Assembly: GCA_949284715.1 (NCBI GenBank)
Contig: CASDWH010000030.1
Location: forward strand, 1-64,000
DNA from: an uncultured bacterium
GTDB lineage: Bacteria; Cyanobacteriota; Vampirovibrionia; Gastranaerophilales; Gastranaerophilaceae
Reading direction: 5' to 3'
DNA length: 64,000 nucleotides
In this document: piece by piece, positions 1 to 8,950 of the stretch
Position numbering within the stretch: position 1 is the first letter of the stretch
Layout: the number at the start of each line of letters is the position of its first letter
Translations under genes and position numbers: made by a program
Notes under the pieces: generated by a model
Told to the model about the DNA's origin: nothing
The model's database searches: none
Seen by the model: the letters and a program-made list of their open reading frames with translations, nothing else

Positions 1-160
1 AACACTCAGCTATTCTGTTTTCAATGTTCAATCCCTTCGGGTATCTTCCCGCGCGGGCTAAAGTCACAGTCTTTACTTCGCTATTTCCCTGTGTCGCTTT
101 CGGCTTCCGCTTTTATAGTAAGCTTTTCACTTACCTCGCTGGCTTAACTTAGCCAACTAT
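1..160 (-). other. Probable leader or spacer of an rRNA transcript unit lying left of the window
   Basis: No open reading frame is supported here. Read on the minus strand, the last bases before the edge contain TTGAAAACAGAATAGC, which resembles the box-like tract that often precedes or separates rRNA genes in bacteria. A short inverted repeat (GGCT/AGCC, 141-154) lies upstream of it, and a good promoter lies just before that (159-191). The rRNA gene itself would be outside the window, so this is an inference from leader-like sequence and promoter strength only. It could equally be the untranslated leader of another gene. Confidence 0.35.
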
Positions 161-191
161 TCTATACTATCTGTTAAAGTTATTTTGTCAA
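159..191 (-). promoter_or_regulatory. Sigma-70 type promoter reading out of the left edge
   Basis: The minus strand has a perfect -35 hexamer TTGACA (186-191). With a 16-base spacer the -10 would be TAGTAT (164-169); the overlapping TATAGA (161-166) gives a 19-base spacer. The perfect -35 and position upstream of a leader-like stretch suggest a strong promoter for a stable RNA. Confidence 0.4.
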
Positions 192-241
192 TACTTATTT
201 TTATTAACAGTAATATTTGTTTACATACAATTCAGAGCCGC

Positions 242-339
242 TTTCCGGTTACGGGGAAAACCGTCGCCGGAAAACCTCCAAATCTTAGTGCTTATTTTAT
301 ATTTCGGTTTAGTGTAAATGTACGGCGGGCAATCCCGCC
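242..339. other. Intergenic hairpins in the 1-418 gene-free stretch
   Basis: Two hairpins are visible. The first (242-273) pairs TTTCCGG with CCGGAAA and, inside, ACGG with CCGT around a GGAAAA loop. The second (324-339) pairs GGCGGG with CCCGCC around CAAT. Neither is followed by a clear T-run on either strand, so they are not convincing intrinsic terminators. They lie between the small membrane-protein gene and the leftward promoter. The rest of 1-418 shows nothing else I can support. Confidence 0.35.
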
Positions 340-418
340 CTCAGCGCGTTATACAGATTAGCTTTTCACGCGCAACATCTATATTATCACGGGCAATTTT
401 CATTGTCAACTATTATTT

Positions 419-670
419 TTATTTTTTCAACCTTAATTTTAAAAACCCGCCCGCAAGAGCGATTAAAACGCCTATACCGGCAATTTTTACTACCATTGGA
501 GTTTTATCCCGCGACTTATATTGATATTTTTCGGTATTGGTTTTAATCTCTTTTTCCAGCCCGAGCATGCGTTTTCTTGCTTCGGCAGAACGAATACTAT
601 GAGTACTTAATTTCTTATCAGGCCCGCTGACTACGCCTTGTGAAATTATATTTGGTTTAATCACATCCAT
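419..670 (-). CDS. Small basic protein with C-terminal membrane segment
   Basis: An 83-residue protein of unknown function. Residues 1-55 are polar and rich in Lys, Arg and Glu; residues about 58-78 (starting MVVKIAGIGVLIALAGG) form one hydrophobic segment, followed by a basic tail (LRLKK). The topology fits a tail-anchored inner-membrane protein with its N-terminus in the cytoplasm. The gene lies 15 bases downstream of the GNAT-like gene in the same direction and is probably co-transcribed with it. The ribosome-binding site is weak (AAAGGGA about 9 bases before ATG). I do not recognise a family. Confidence 0.55.
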   Translation of the reverse strand: MDVIKPNIISQGVVSGPDKKLSTHSIRSAEARKRMLGLEKEIKTNTEKYQYKSRDKTPMVVKIAGIGVLIALAGGFLKLRLKK

Positions 671-685
671 TATATTATTCCCTTT

Positions 686-1348
686 TTAAAATAATTGTCC
701 ATACCTTAAAAGTTTTTGTATATTTTCTTTAGGCAGATACATGTAACCCGGGGGCAAATAAAATTCATAGATATTTTTATCAATCATTTCTTTCAATATT
801 ATATTGCTATTTTCTTCTGTGTACCTGAATCCTAATTTATAAAAGAATTTTGGGCTGGTATCCTTATCGGATAACTGCGACATATATAATATAATCCGAC
901 CGCAAGTATCATCATCAAGCATGCTTTTCTCTACCAACGATTGCATAGCCTCAGTTCCGGCGCCTTCAAAAGGGATCGGGCTTTCTATTGCAGCCAGAAG
1001 ATAGCACGTATTAAAGTATTTTGAAGGGTATTCATCAACAACGACTCCCGATAAAAAGAAATTGTTTTCGTAATTTTTTTCAGGCAGGATATTTAAACAC
1101 TGACGCACTGTTTTTATTAAAGATGTTTTTAGCCCCCCGCCCGATGAATAATATTCTTCAGGAAGCCCATCCGGTGCGGCAATACCATCTGCCGCCATTA
1201 TTTTTTTATATTTAATCTTCGCCTTTTGCTTTTTCTTTTCCTGTAAAATACTTGCGTAACCGGAAATTTCTCTCGTACCAAGAGTAGAAATTTTTCTGGA
1301 GGCAAGATCCTGATAAGACGTTACAGGAATATTACCTGACACTAACAT
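686..1348 (-). CDS. GNAT-like N-acetyltransferase domain protein
   Basis: A 220-residue protein. Its C-terminal half (about 125-185) looks like a GNAT acetyltransferase: a GAGTEAMQ-type segment in the place of the acetyl-CoA loop, a strand (GRIILYMS) and the segment PKFFYKLGFR, which matches the usual 'FYxKLGF' end of the fold. The N-terminal 60 residues are polar and rich in Lys and show no domain I know. Substrate is not predictable. It is the first gene of a two-gene minus unit, divergent from the GT5-like gene at 1517. ATG at 1348 has a modest AAAGGT ribosome-binding site. Confidence 0.6.
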   Translation of the reverse strand: MLVSGNIPVTSYQDLASRKISTLGTREISGYASILQEKKKQKAKIKYKKIMAADGIAAPDGLPEEYYSSGGGLKTSLIKTVRQCLNILPEKNYENNFFLSGVVVDEYPSKYFNTCYLLAAIESPIPFEGAGTEAMQSLVEKSMLDDDTCGRIILYMSQLSDKDTSPKFFYKLGFRYTEENSNIILKEMIDKNIYEFYLPPGYMYLPKENIQKLLRYGQLF

Positions 1349-1516
1349 ATACCTTTACCTGTACTTAAAACTAACCTTATATATATAAAGTTAAAATTCA
1401 GCTTAAAATTGCTTATATAAAGAATTTAAACTTAATATTTCTTAACAAACATGCAAAAAAATTTTTTCACGGAGTTATACTAGTTAAGACAGTGTTTATT
1501 AAATCAGGAGGTTAAT

Positions 1517-4348
1517 ATGAGATTACAGCCCGTGGGCATGGCTACGAGTGTGCCAAAACAATCAAAAAGCTTGAAAATCAATAAAAATAACAGCTTAAAT
1601 CAGGTTCCGCAAAATAGTGTTAGTTTTACAGGCAGAGCAGACCACGTAATTTTTTATGGTGCTGAATTCCCTGATTACAACAAAAAAGGCGGCGTTGCCA
1701 ATGTAATGGGCTATTATGAAAAAATGCCCGGGATTGAAGCCGTTATTGCACAGCCGTATTATAATGCAAGAAAAGATTATACAAAAAAGGGTGAATACAC
1801 CGGACTTGTAAAACCCTGGCAATTTGATGAAAGCTGTCCGTATAAAGGTCTTAAAGGACAGTATTTTTACGTTAAATTTGATACAGACAAAAAAAACATA
1901 ACCACAGAAACAACTACAAATTTGGACAGTAATATTCAAAATAAAAATTTTATAGTCCTAAAAGAAATTAAGACCAAAACTGTTGAATATGGTAAACAAC
2001 AGCCGCAGGATATCATATTATTCAAAGCAATGGAAGCTGTTCCGGTAAAAGATAAAGAAGGTAAAATTATTGATTATAAAATTGAAGAATTACCGGCAGA
2101 TAAGGACACACATAAAGCAAGAAACCACTTTTTTGTATATTCAAAAGGAACAGCAGAGTTTAAAGTCCCATATGATGACGGCTCATACAGTTCAGACAAA
2201 ACCAAAAACCCGGAAGCTTTCAGTAAATATAAACCGAGGGCTTATGCCGAAAATAACCGTGCGTTTGTAGATTTAAAAGATGCTTTATGCAGTGCTGTTA
2301 AGACAACTGATAACAGTAAATTTGACGCTGGTACGGTTTTCTGTTCCGATTCACAAACTGCATATACAATTTCATTCATGAGAGATGAAGCAGTAAACGG
2401 CAACCCGGCATTTAATCCCAAGGATATTGCTCCTGCTTATGCTATACACAATTTAAGAATGGGGTATACAGGGGAATGCGGCGGACTGGACATGGCGCTG
2501 AATTTGGGACTCACATCTGAAGAAATTGATATCATGCGCAGAGACCCCGAATTCACAAGTGCAGAAGAAAACGGAACGCTTAACAACTACTTTGCAAGTT
2601 ACATTCCTGAACTCAGGGATTACTCGGGTTCTTTTAACCCTACATTAATTGCATTTAACCTCCGCAAAAATGGTTATATGACAGGTCTGAACACTGTTTC
2701 TCCCGGCTATGCGAAAGATATAGCTGTGAATCCTAATATTCCGACAGCTCTTCAGGGGGAATGGAAAGAATTATATGAACAAAAGCTCGCAAACGGTATT
2801 ATGAACCCGTTTGAAGATCCTAATTTCCATATATTTAAAGGTGTAGCCGGTATGAACGGGTATTTGGAAAGCGGAGTAAATTCTGCAAAAGAAGCATTAA
2901 AAAAATTAGGAAATGACTTCGCTGCTCTTGCTGATGAAATTCATCCGTTTGCTATAGTAGATGAATCAAAGTTTCCCAAAGAAAACGAAAAGTATAAAGT
3001 GACAGAAGAAGCTTATAATCATTATACTGAAGTCAAAAATATCAACAAAAAAGAGTTTTTAAACCGCTTAACTACTAAGTTTGATAAACTTAAAGATGTT
3101 GACAGGGACTTATACAATACCCTTATTGCAGGCCGTTCAAACTGGAATGTAAATCTAATCGGCCGTATTGACGAAAATCTGCTGACTCCTGAAAAAATAG
3201 GAGATTTAAAAGTATACGTATCGTGGGGACGGCTTGACTCTCAAAAATCACTTGACATCGTTATGAATGCTTTTGACAGCTATTGCCAAAAACATCCTGA
3301 TGATGCTAAAAACTGTATATTAATACTTGGCGGAGAAGCTCCCGGAACAGAGTATTCAAATAAAATATTGTCCCAGGCAGAAATTTTATCTAACAAGTAC
3401 CCCGGACATATCTGTTTTATGGAAGCTTTTGCTCCAAACAAAATTCTGACTTCGGTTGCAGAAATGGCTCTTTTGCCATCCAGAGAAGCACCGTGCGAGT
3501 TAACAGACCTTGAAGTTATGCAATTTATGTCATTGCTTTCAGTCACAAACGCACAGGGCATGGCCGATAAAAACTTTGACCCTGTTATAGATGGGGAAGA
3601 TATTGCTACCAGTTTTAAAACTGAAAACGGGTATTATATCTCTAAAGAAGCCATTGCCCAATACAAACAGGATGGTATAGGCGAAAAATGGACACAAGAA
3701 TATAACAAATTAAGAAATGAAATCGCTAATGAACAACAAAACAGACATGCTTCTTCATTTAAAACAGATTTGGATGAAACTGAAGCTCTTGATAATTATA
3801 TCAATGCTAATCCAAAGCATAAAGAAGCTCTTGATGACTTAATTGATAAATACCGTTCATTAATACTTGCTACAGGTGTTACTATCTGTATGGAAAGAGG
3901 CGTTGCACTTACAAAGGCGCAAAGAATGAAAATGGCAGAAAATGAATTAAACCTTAAAACCGGATGGGCAAACAATACCACCTTAACAAAAGCCGGCAAA
4001 CCATCTGCTGATTTATATAAAGAAATCTTTGCGTCAAAAGCAGACTCTAATGTCGAAAGATATTCAGGCTCCTTTCTTGATAAGTTCAGAGAACATTTAA
4101 ATGCAGTTAAGAAAAACTTTGAAACAATGCATGGCAACTCAACAACACCTCCGCCGGCACCTCCTGGAAAGTCTTTTTTAGGTAAATACGGTAAAGTAAT
4201 TGCCTGGTCTGCTGCCTCTGCGGCTATTGTCGGAGGCGGGGTATATCTGCTTATGGCTAACAAAAACGGTAAAAATGACTCTCACAGCTTACCAATACGT
4301 AAACACCCGGGCAGCAAGCCTCATCATAAAATTCATATGAATGCATAA
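1517..4348 (+). CDS. GT5-like glycogen/starch synthase-type glycosyltransferase with C-terminal membrane anchor
   Basis: A 943-residue protein. After an N-terminal tail with the F37-T-G39 signature, residues about 44-65 (VIFYGAEFPDYNKKGGVANV) resemble the nucleotide-sugar-binding start of glycogen synthases, where the canonical motif is K-T-G-G-L. The second Rossmann half begins near residue 568 (VSWGRLDSQKS). Near residue 654 PSREAPCELTDLEVM matches the GT5 motif PSRxEPCGLxQLxAM, with Glu where Gly is usual. The protein is about twice the size of bacterial GlgA, with large insertions, and ends in one membrane segment (about 892-914, AASAAIVGGGVYLLM) and a basic His-rich tail. A retaining alpha-glucosyl transferase is likely; donor and acceptor are unknown. 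Ribosome-binding site AGGAGG precedes ATG at 1517. Confidence 0.7.
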   Translation: MRLQPVGMATSVPKQSKSLKINKNNSLNQVPQNSVSFTGRADHVIFYGAEFPDYNKKGGVANVMGYYEKMPGIEAVIAQPYYNARKDYTKKGEYTGLVKPWQFDESCPYKGLKGQYFYVKFDTDKKNITTETTTNLDSNIQNKNFIVLKEIKTKTVEYGKQQPQDIILFKAMEAVPVKDKEGKIIDYKIEELPADKDTHKARNHFFVYSKGTAEFKVPYDDGSYSSDKTKNPEAFSKYKPRAYAENNRAFVDLKDALCSAVKTTDNSKFDAGTVFCSDSQTAYTISFMRDEAVNGNPAFNPKDIAPAYAIHNLRMGYTGECGGLDMALNLGLTSEEIDIMRRDPEFTSAEENGTLNNYFASYIPELRDYSGSFNPTLIAFNLRKNGYMTGLNTVSPGYAKDIAVNPNIPTALQGEWKELYEQKLANGIMNPFEDPNFHIFKGVAGMNGYLESGVNSAKEALKKLGNDFAALADEIHPFAIVDESKFPKENEKYKVTEEAYNHYTEVKNINKKEFLNRLTTKFDKLKDVDRDLYNTLIAGRSNWNVNLIGRIDENLLTPEKIGDLKVYVSWGRLDSQKSLDIVMNAFDSYCQKHPDDAKNCILILGGEAPGTEYSNKILSQAEILSNKYPGHICFMEAFAPNKILTSVAEMALLPSREAPCELTDLEVMQFMSLLSVTNAQGMADKNFDPVIDGEDIATSFKTENGYYISKEAIAQYKQDGIGEKWTQEYNKLRNEIANEQQNRHASSFKTDLDETEALDNYINANPKHKEALDDLIDKYRSLILATGVTICMERGVALTKAQRMKMAENELNLKTGWANNTTLTKAGKPSADLYKEIFASKADSNVERYSGSFLDKFREHLNAVKKNFETMHGNSTTPPPAPPGKSFLGKYGKVIAWSAASAAIVGGGVYLLMANKNGKNDSHSLPIRKHPGSKPHHKIHMNA

Positions 4349-4376
4349 AAAAAAGCGGCAATGCCGCTTTTTTTTT
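4347..4376. terminator. Bidirectional intrinsic terminator
   Basis: Stem GCGGC/GCCGC with an AAT loop, flanked by an A-run on the left and nine Ts on the right. It serves the plus gene ending at 4348 and the convergent minus gene ending at 4393. Confidence 0.9.
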
Positions 4377-4392
4377 ACCATCTTAACTTATA

Positions 4393-6363
4393 TCAGGCAA
4401 ATGTTTTATACACTTCCTGTAATTGTCTTATTTTGTCATCATTTGCTTTTTTCAATGCATCTATTTCCGAATCAGGGATAATAGTTCCATATATTGCATT
4501 AACTGATTGCGGATACACCATTCTGTCTATGGTTGTTGTAACATATACAGCAGGTTTATTGAAATGATTCCAGCCTTTATTGGCAGCATTTTTACCTTTT
4601 TGTCCTACAGAAATTTTCCAGTTGAAGAATCTTTGCATTAAAGGTTCTGATTTCTTTTCAAATTTCAATGTTTTGATTATATCATCTACCATCGAAATAT
4701 ATGCTTCATCGTCTGCCGGAGTATTAGTTGTATATTGTCCTATTAAATTTCTTGCTTTTGCTTTTTCCGCATCAGATGCAAGTCTGTTTTTAAGGACATT
4801 TGCAGCCTTGGTCAAATCTAAAGCCCTATATTCAACTATAAGATTTGCTTTCATTGCATTTTCCTGAGCCATTACAACAATATCATTATACGCACGCATT
4901 ATATCAGGAGTAGTATTAGGATTATTTCTCATTTCCTGCATTTTAGCCAGTGTTTCCTGTGCAATTTGGTCAAACCGTTCTACGGCTGTTTTTTGTTTAA
5001 CTGCTGTATTTGCATTATAAAGTGTTCTGTTTGCAGCTTTTGTTCTTGTTAATATACGAAGTTTGAATTGTTGTTCAGGGCTTGCTGTGGCTCCTAATGC
5101 CCTTAACTCATTAATTTGAGTGTCCAAATCCGCCATTTTTTGAGCATAATCACTTGAACCAAATTTTGCAAATTTCGTTCTGTATGCTCCGCGCGGCGCT
5201 ATAGACTCAGATATTTTTATCATATCATCAAATGCCGCAGCCGCTTCATCCGACAAACCTGTATTACTATTTCTATACACTTTTGCAAGTTTAGAATACC
5301 GTTCAAGATTTCTTACTGCTTGTGCATACTCTGCTTCATTTTTAGCATTATAAACTTTTTCGTATGCAGCAGCAATTTTATCAGCATATTTTCTATATTT
5401 TGCATCCGTACCCGGAATATCTGCCCTTAGTTTATCTAAATTATTTGTATATTTCTTTTCATAATGTGAATAACCTATTTTCTTTGACGCAAATTTATCT
5501 AATCCAATCTTCATATTACTGTAATTTTGTCTTACGGCATTAGATAAACCGCCTACAGCATTCACATCAGCCTTTGCAGACTTGAGCGCAAGTTTTAGTG
5601 ATTGGTCTGCGCGGTACCATTTTGGTGCATCAACGCCAAGTTTTTGTGCGGATGACGCGCCTACTTTTTTCATACCGACCAGCGACAATGCTGTTTGCAA
5701 TGTACCGGAACCTATACTTTGCCAAGCTTTTTCAGCCTCTTCATCTGTTTTTGCTGTATTTGCTTTAACACAGCCTTTTCCCAGTGTTAGAACACCTCCG
5801 GCTAATGCAGCACCCGCCAATACAGCACCTGCTCCCGGAATTAAAAATGCGGCAGCAGCTAATGCACCGCCGACGGCCAAAGTTGTTACTGTCTTTTTAA
5901 GGCTGGGAACACCGTTTTCATCCAAAAACATATCTGTTATAAGATTTAAGCATCCCTTTCCTAAATTAAATAGTTTTTTGCCCCAGGATATTTCTCCGTC
6001 ATCTTTTCCATCTTCTGCTATATATCCTGTTTTTTCATTATATGAGCTTTTACTAATCCTTTGAGAACCTTGAGGAGTATTTACATCCACCACATCCTCT
6101 AGCTGCGCTCTTAGAGCAAATGCCTCTTCTAACTGCGCCTGCACTTCTTTTTTTTGTGCTTTCTTAGCTTCTAGAGTACTTTTTTCTACGGTTTCCTGCG
6201 AAGAACTTGCAGAACCTGAGTTAGCAACACCCGGCATACCCCCCATTCCAGTAAAAGCAAGCGGAGAATATCCACTCATCTGCTGTAATGCACTTTGCAT
6301 CATCATATAGTTATATGGAGTAAATAACCCGTATTGTGAATTAAAAAAATCTGGTGTTGGCAT
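4393..6363 (-). CDS. Large coiled-coil protein with a hydrophobic glycine/alanine-rich segment, unknown function
   Basis: A 656-residue protein with no family I recognise. The N-terminus carries the signature F37-T38-G39 at exactly the position seen in the GT5-like protein at 1517. Residues about 62-92 are a charged coiled coil (EAKKAQKKEVQAQLEEA). Residues about 159-194 form a Gly/Ala-rich hydrophobic stretch long enough for one or two membrane passes. The remainder is helical and rich in Ala, Lys and Asn. A good AAGGAG site precedes ATG at 6363. It lies 54 bases after lgt in the same direction. Confidence 0.65.
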   Translation of the reverse strand: MPTPDFFNSQYGLFTPYNYMMMQSALQQMSGYSPLAFTGMGGMPGVANSGSASSSQETVEKSTLEAKKAQKKEVQAQLEEAFALRAQLEDVVDVNTPQGSQRISKSSYNEKTGYIAEDGKDDGEISWGKKLFNLGKGCLNLITDMFLDENGVPSLKKTVTTLAVGGALAAAAFLIPGAGAVLAGAALAGGVLTLGKGCVKANTAKTDEEAEKAWQSIGSGTLQTALSLVGMKKVGASSAQKLGVDAPKWYRADQSLKLALKSAKADVNAVGGLSNAVRQNYSNMKIGLDKFASKKIGYSHYEKKYTNNLDKLRADIPGTDAKYRKYADKIAAAYEKVYNAKNEAEYAQAVRNLERYSKLAKVYRNSNTGLSDEAAAAFDDMIKISESIAPRGAYRTKFAKFGSSDYAQKMADLDTQINELRALGATASPEQQFKLRILTRTKAANRTLYNANTAVKQKTAVERFDQIAQETLAKMQEMRNNPNTTPDIMRAYNDIVVMAQENAMKANLIVEYRALDLTKAANVLKNRLASDAEKAKARNLIGQYTTNTPADDEAYISMVDDIIKTLKFEKKSEPLMQRFFNWKISVGQKGKNAANKGWNHFNKPAVYVTTTIDRMVYPQSVNAIYGTIIPDSEIDALKKANDDKIRQLQEVYKTFA

Positions 6364-6417
6364 AATTCTCCTTTTTATCCTTATATATATAAAAGATATT
6401 TTATCAGGAGGAATTGC

Positions 6418-7218
6418 CTATTTGTAAACTTTTGTTAATTTTATTATAAGAGCAATGCCAGATATTGTAAAAATTATTAATGAAATAAAGGCCGGGAAAG
6501 GCAGATCGAAAATAACAAACTCTGAATCAACTCTTATCAACTCTATCCCGAAACGAATTACTGAATATAATACAAGATATACAAGAGCCGCAGTTCCGCG
6601 CGGGAAATTCTTTTTATTATTGATAAAATAAAATAAAACCATAAATAATATAAAATCCAAAATGCTTTCATATAAAAAGGCCGGATGGAAATATGAATAC
6701 TCACTAAATTCAGAAGGACGCATATAAGGAGGAATATATAATTTTAAGAAACCGTCATATGGAAGTCCAAAAGCTTCACTATTAAAAAAATTTCCCCAGC
6801 GGCCGACGGCCTGTCCTAATGCAAGCCCCGGAACTGCATAGTCGCACAAAGATACAATACTACGTTTATTCAATTTTGCGTATAATAAAACAGCAATGAA
6901 ACCGCCTAATATAGCTCCATGGATAGAAATACCGCCCATACGCAAATTAAAGACATCAAGCGGGAATAACAAATACTCTCTGTAGTTTAGCAGGCAATAC
7001 CAGATTCGAGCGCCGATTATTCCAAAAATAATTAAATAAGGCGCCATATCTACAAATATATTTTTAGGAAATTTATTTGATTTAGAAGCAAGATAATTTG
7101 ACACAAGAACACCGGCAAGAAGCGCCAGCGCCATTGTTACTCCATAGTTATATATTTCAAAACCGTTTATAGATAGAAAAACTCTGCCGGGAGAGCTTAA
7201 AGCAAGCTCGCTAAGCAT
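6418..7218 (-). CDS. lgt: Prolipoprotein diacylglyceryl transferase
   Basis: Lgt attaches diacylglycerol from phosphatidylglycerol to the lipobox cysteine of prolipoproteins in the inner membrane. The 266-residue protein has about seven membrane segments and the family signatures: GGISIHGAILGG, GQAVGRWGNFFNSEAFG, HPAFLYES and the C-terminal RFGIELIR. Length is normal for the family. ATG at 7218 is preceded by GAAGG, which lies across the end of the upstream TPR lipoprotein gene, four bases away, so the two are translationally close. Its direct neighbour is itself a candidate substrate. Confidence 0.97.
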   Translation of the reverse strand: MLSELALSSPGRVFLSINGFEIYNYGVTMALALLAGVLVSNYLASKSNKFPKNIFVDMAPYLIIFGIIGARIWYCLLNYREYLLFPLDVFNLRMGGISIHGAILGGFIAVLLYAKLNKRSIVSLCDYAVPGLALGQAVGRWGNFFNSEAFGLPYDGFLKLYIPPYMRPSEFSEYSYFHPAFLYESILDFILFMVLFYFINNKKNFPRGTAALVYLVLYSVIRFGIELIRVDSEFVIFDLPFPAFISLIIFTISGIALIIKLTKVYK

Positions 7219-7221
7219 ATA

Positions 7222-7827
7222 CTAACCTTCTTCTGAAACTTTTTCAGTTTCCGCGGGAAGTTGTTTTTTAAGCTCTTCAAGCTTATTTTTTACAGTTGCA
7301 AGCTGATTTTCAGCAGAGGCCTGCGAATCCTGAGGAAGGTCTTTAAAAGTTAAGTACTTTTCTAAAGACTGAATTGCATCCGTATATAATCCTGCAGCTT
7401 TTTGTTTATCTTCTGCTGATAATTCTTTTGATTCCTCTGATTGCGCCTTTGCATCATCTTCATCAATATCATCATCGTCTGCTTCGCCTGATAATATATC
7501 TTCTGCCGCATTATACTGCGCAACGGCTAATGAATAATAAATATCTGCTTGTTCAGGCTTTAAAGACGCGGCTTTTTCTAAAACTCCAACGGCTTCATCA
7601 TATTTTTCAGCATTAATATATGCAACACCAAGATTATAATTCGTTTCAAAAATAGTAGGATCAATATCCAAACTTGCTTCTAGTCTGCCGATAGCGGAAT
7701 CGTAATCACCTTTAGCCAGATATTCAGCAGCTTTATTATTTAATTCCTGAACTGCAAAATTATTTATACACGCAGTAGACATAATCGCTGCAAACAAAAC
7801 TGTTACTATTAACAATGCGTTTTTCAT
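7222..7827 (-). CDS. TPR-repeat putative lipoprotein
   Basis: About 201 residues. The N-terminus is a signal peptide (MKNALLIVTVLFAAIMSTAC) with a cysteine in lipobox-like context, though the residue at -3 is Ser rather than Leu. At least two TPR units follow (residues about 28-95: AAEYLAKGDYDSAIGRLEAS and AYINAEKYDEAVGVLEKA), then an acidic linker and a further TPR-like helix pair. I start at ATG 7827 because GAGG lies 10 bases upstream; an in-frame TTG at 7836 sits against that site and is unlikely. The gene is directly upstream of lgt. Role probably assembly of envelope complexes; partner unknown. Confidence 0.8.
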   Translation of the reverse strand: MKNALLIVTVLFAAIMSTACINNFAVQELNNKAAEYLAKGDYDSAIGRLEASLDIDPTIFETNYNLGVAYINAEKYDEAVGVLEKAASLKPEQADIYYSLAVAQYNAAEDILSGEADDDDIDEDDAKAQSEESKELSAEDKQKAAGLYTDAIQSLEKYLTFKDLPQDSQASAENQLATVKNKLEELKKQLPAETEKVSEEG

Positions 7828-7909
7828 TATATCCAATCCTCAAATCAAACTTTTTGTACATTTTAATACAATAATCTTTTTTTGGCAAGCCGCAGGCAGG
7901 CAGTTTATA

Positions 7910-8866
7910 TTACAGTAAATATCGTTCTTTCAGGCTTTTAATCCGCCGGACAGAAGTATCAACCGAGGCACAAAGGGCTTCATTATTCTTAATACTATTA
8001 TAAATATTATTTATTACATCATAAGTACATTTATCAGACGCCCTATACAATAATATATCAACACCCGCTTTTATTGCCGCCAGTGCGGCCCCTTCCGGAG
8101 AAAATCCAGCAACTCCGCCCATATTCATATCATCGGTTATGATTACCCCTTTAAAACCGAGTTTACTTCTTAAATACTCTATTGCCTTAACGCTCAGAGA
8201 AACAGGTACACCGGCCTCTCCAAAACACTTACAATCCAGATGCGCCGCCATTATCATCGGGATTCCGGATTTTATAACATATTTAAACGGCATTAAATGA
8301 GTTTTTTCCATGTCTTTAAGCGGTAAATCTATAACGGGCAAATCATTATGACTGTCCGTTATTGTATCACCGTGTCCTGGATAATGTTTGGCACAGGTTA
8401 TAATCCCCTTGTGCTTATAAACATCCATAACAATTTCCGCGCCTTTTATAACGTCGAGTGGATTATCTCCGAAAGCTCTGTTTCCAATAACGGGATTATC
8501 AGGATTTGTATTAACATCAACAACAGGAGCAAAATTAAGATTAATACCAAAACTTTTTAATTCCCCCGCCATTTCCTCAGTCTGCTCTCTTAAATATCCG
8601 GCGCCTCTTTCATACGCATCTTTTGCTGATAAACGCCTCGGTCTGATATTTTCTGTGCGTTCAACGCGCCCGCCCTCCTGATCTATAGCCAGAAACGGAG
8701 CATAAACTGATTTTTTCTTTATCCCGGAAATAATATCCTTAAATCCATCAGCAGAATTTATATCTTTTGAAAAAAATATTACTCCGCCTAACCCCCTGCT
8801 TAACAATTCATCAAGGTATTCTCCGGTTCCTGTTATAAATATTTGATAAAAATCTTCTTCTTTCAT
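7910..8866 (-). CDS. nagZ: Beta-N-acetylhexosaminidase, GH3 family (NagZ-like)
   Basis: A GH3 enzyme expected to release N-acetylglucosamine from muropeptides in peptidoglycan recycling. Residues visible: IDQEGGRVER (61-70), KHYPGHGDTITDSH (160-173) with the D171/H173 acid-base dyad typical of NagZ-type GH3 enzymes, and TDDMNMGG with the nucleophile Asp at about 245. The 318-residue single-domain length fits NagZ. No signal peptide is seen, in line with a cytoplasmic enzyme. No ribosome-binding site precedes ATG 8866; the predicted start of transcription falls on or next to the ATG, so the mRNA may be leaderless. Confidence 0.92.
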   Translation of the reverse strand: MKEEDFYQIFITGTGEYLDELLSRGLGGVIFFSKDINSADGFKDIISGIKKKSVYAPFLAIDQEGGRVERTENIRPRRLSAKDAYERGAGYLREQTEEMAGELKSFGINLNFAPVVDVNTNPDNPVIGNRAFGDNPLDVIKGAEIVMDVYKHKGIITCAKHYPGHGDTITDSHNDLPVIDLPLKDMEKTHLMPFKYVIKSGIPMIMAAHLDCKCFGEAGVPVSLSVKAIEYLRSKLGFKGVIITDDMNMGGVAGFSPEGAALAAIKAGVDILLYRASDKCTYDVINNIYNSIKNNEALCASVDTSVRRIKSLKERYLL

Positions 8867-8902
8867 AAAATAATCATATATTTAATTGAGGTAAAAAATC
8901 AA
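8866..8902 (-). promoter_or_regulatory. Promoter for nagZ, possibly leaderless
   Basis: Minus-strand -35 TTGATT (8897-8902), 18-base spacer, -10 TATGAT (8873-8878). Only six bases separate the -10 from the ATG at 8866, and no Shine-Dalgarno sequence fits between them. Confidence 0.45.
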
Positions 8903-8915
8903 ACTTTGTTATAAT
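8886..8915 (+). promoter_or_regulatory. Promoter for the TPR gene at 8951
   Basis: TTGAGG (8886-8891), 18-base spacer, TATAAT (8910-8915). It is divergent from, and interleaved with, the nagZ promoter. A second TATAAT occurs at 8919-8924. Confidence 0.45.
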
Positions 8916-8950
8916 AATTATAATAGTAACGTCAGATTTTGGGTGAGTAT

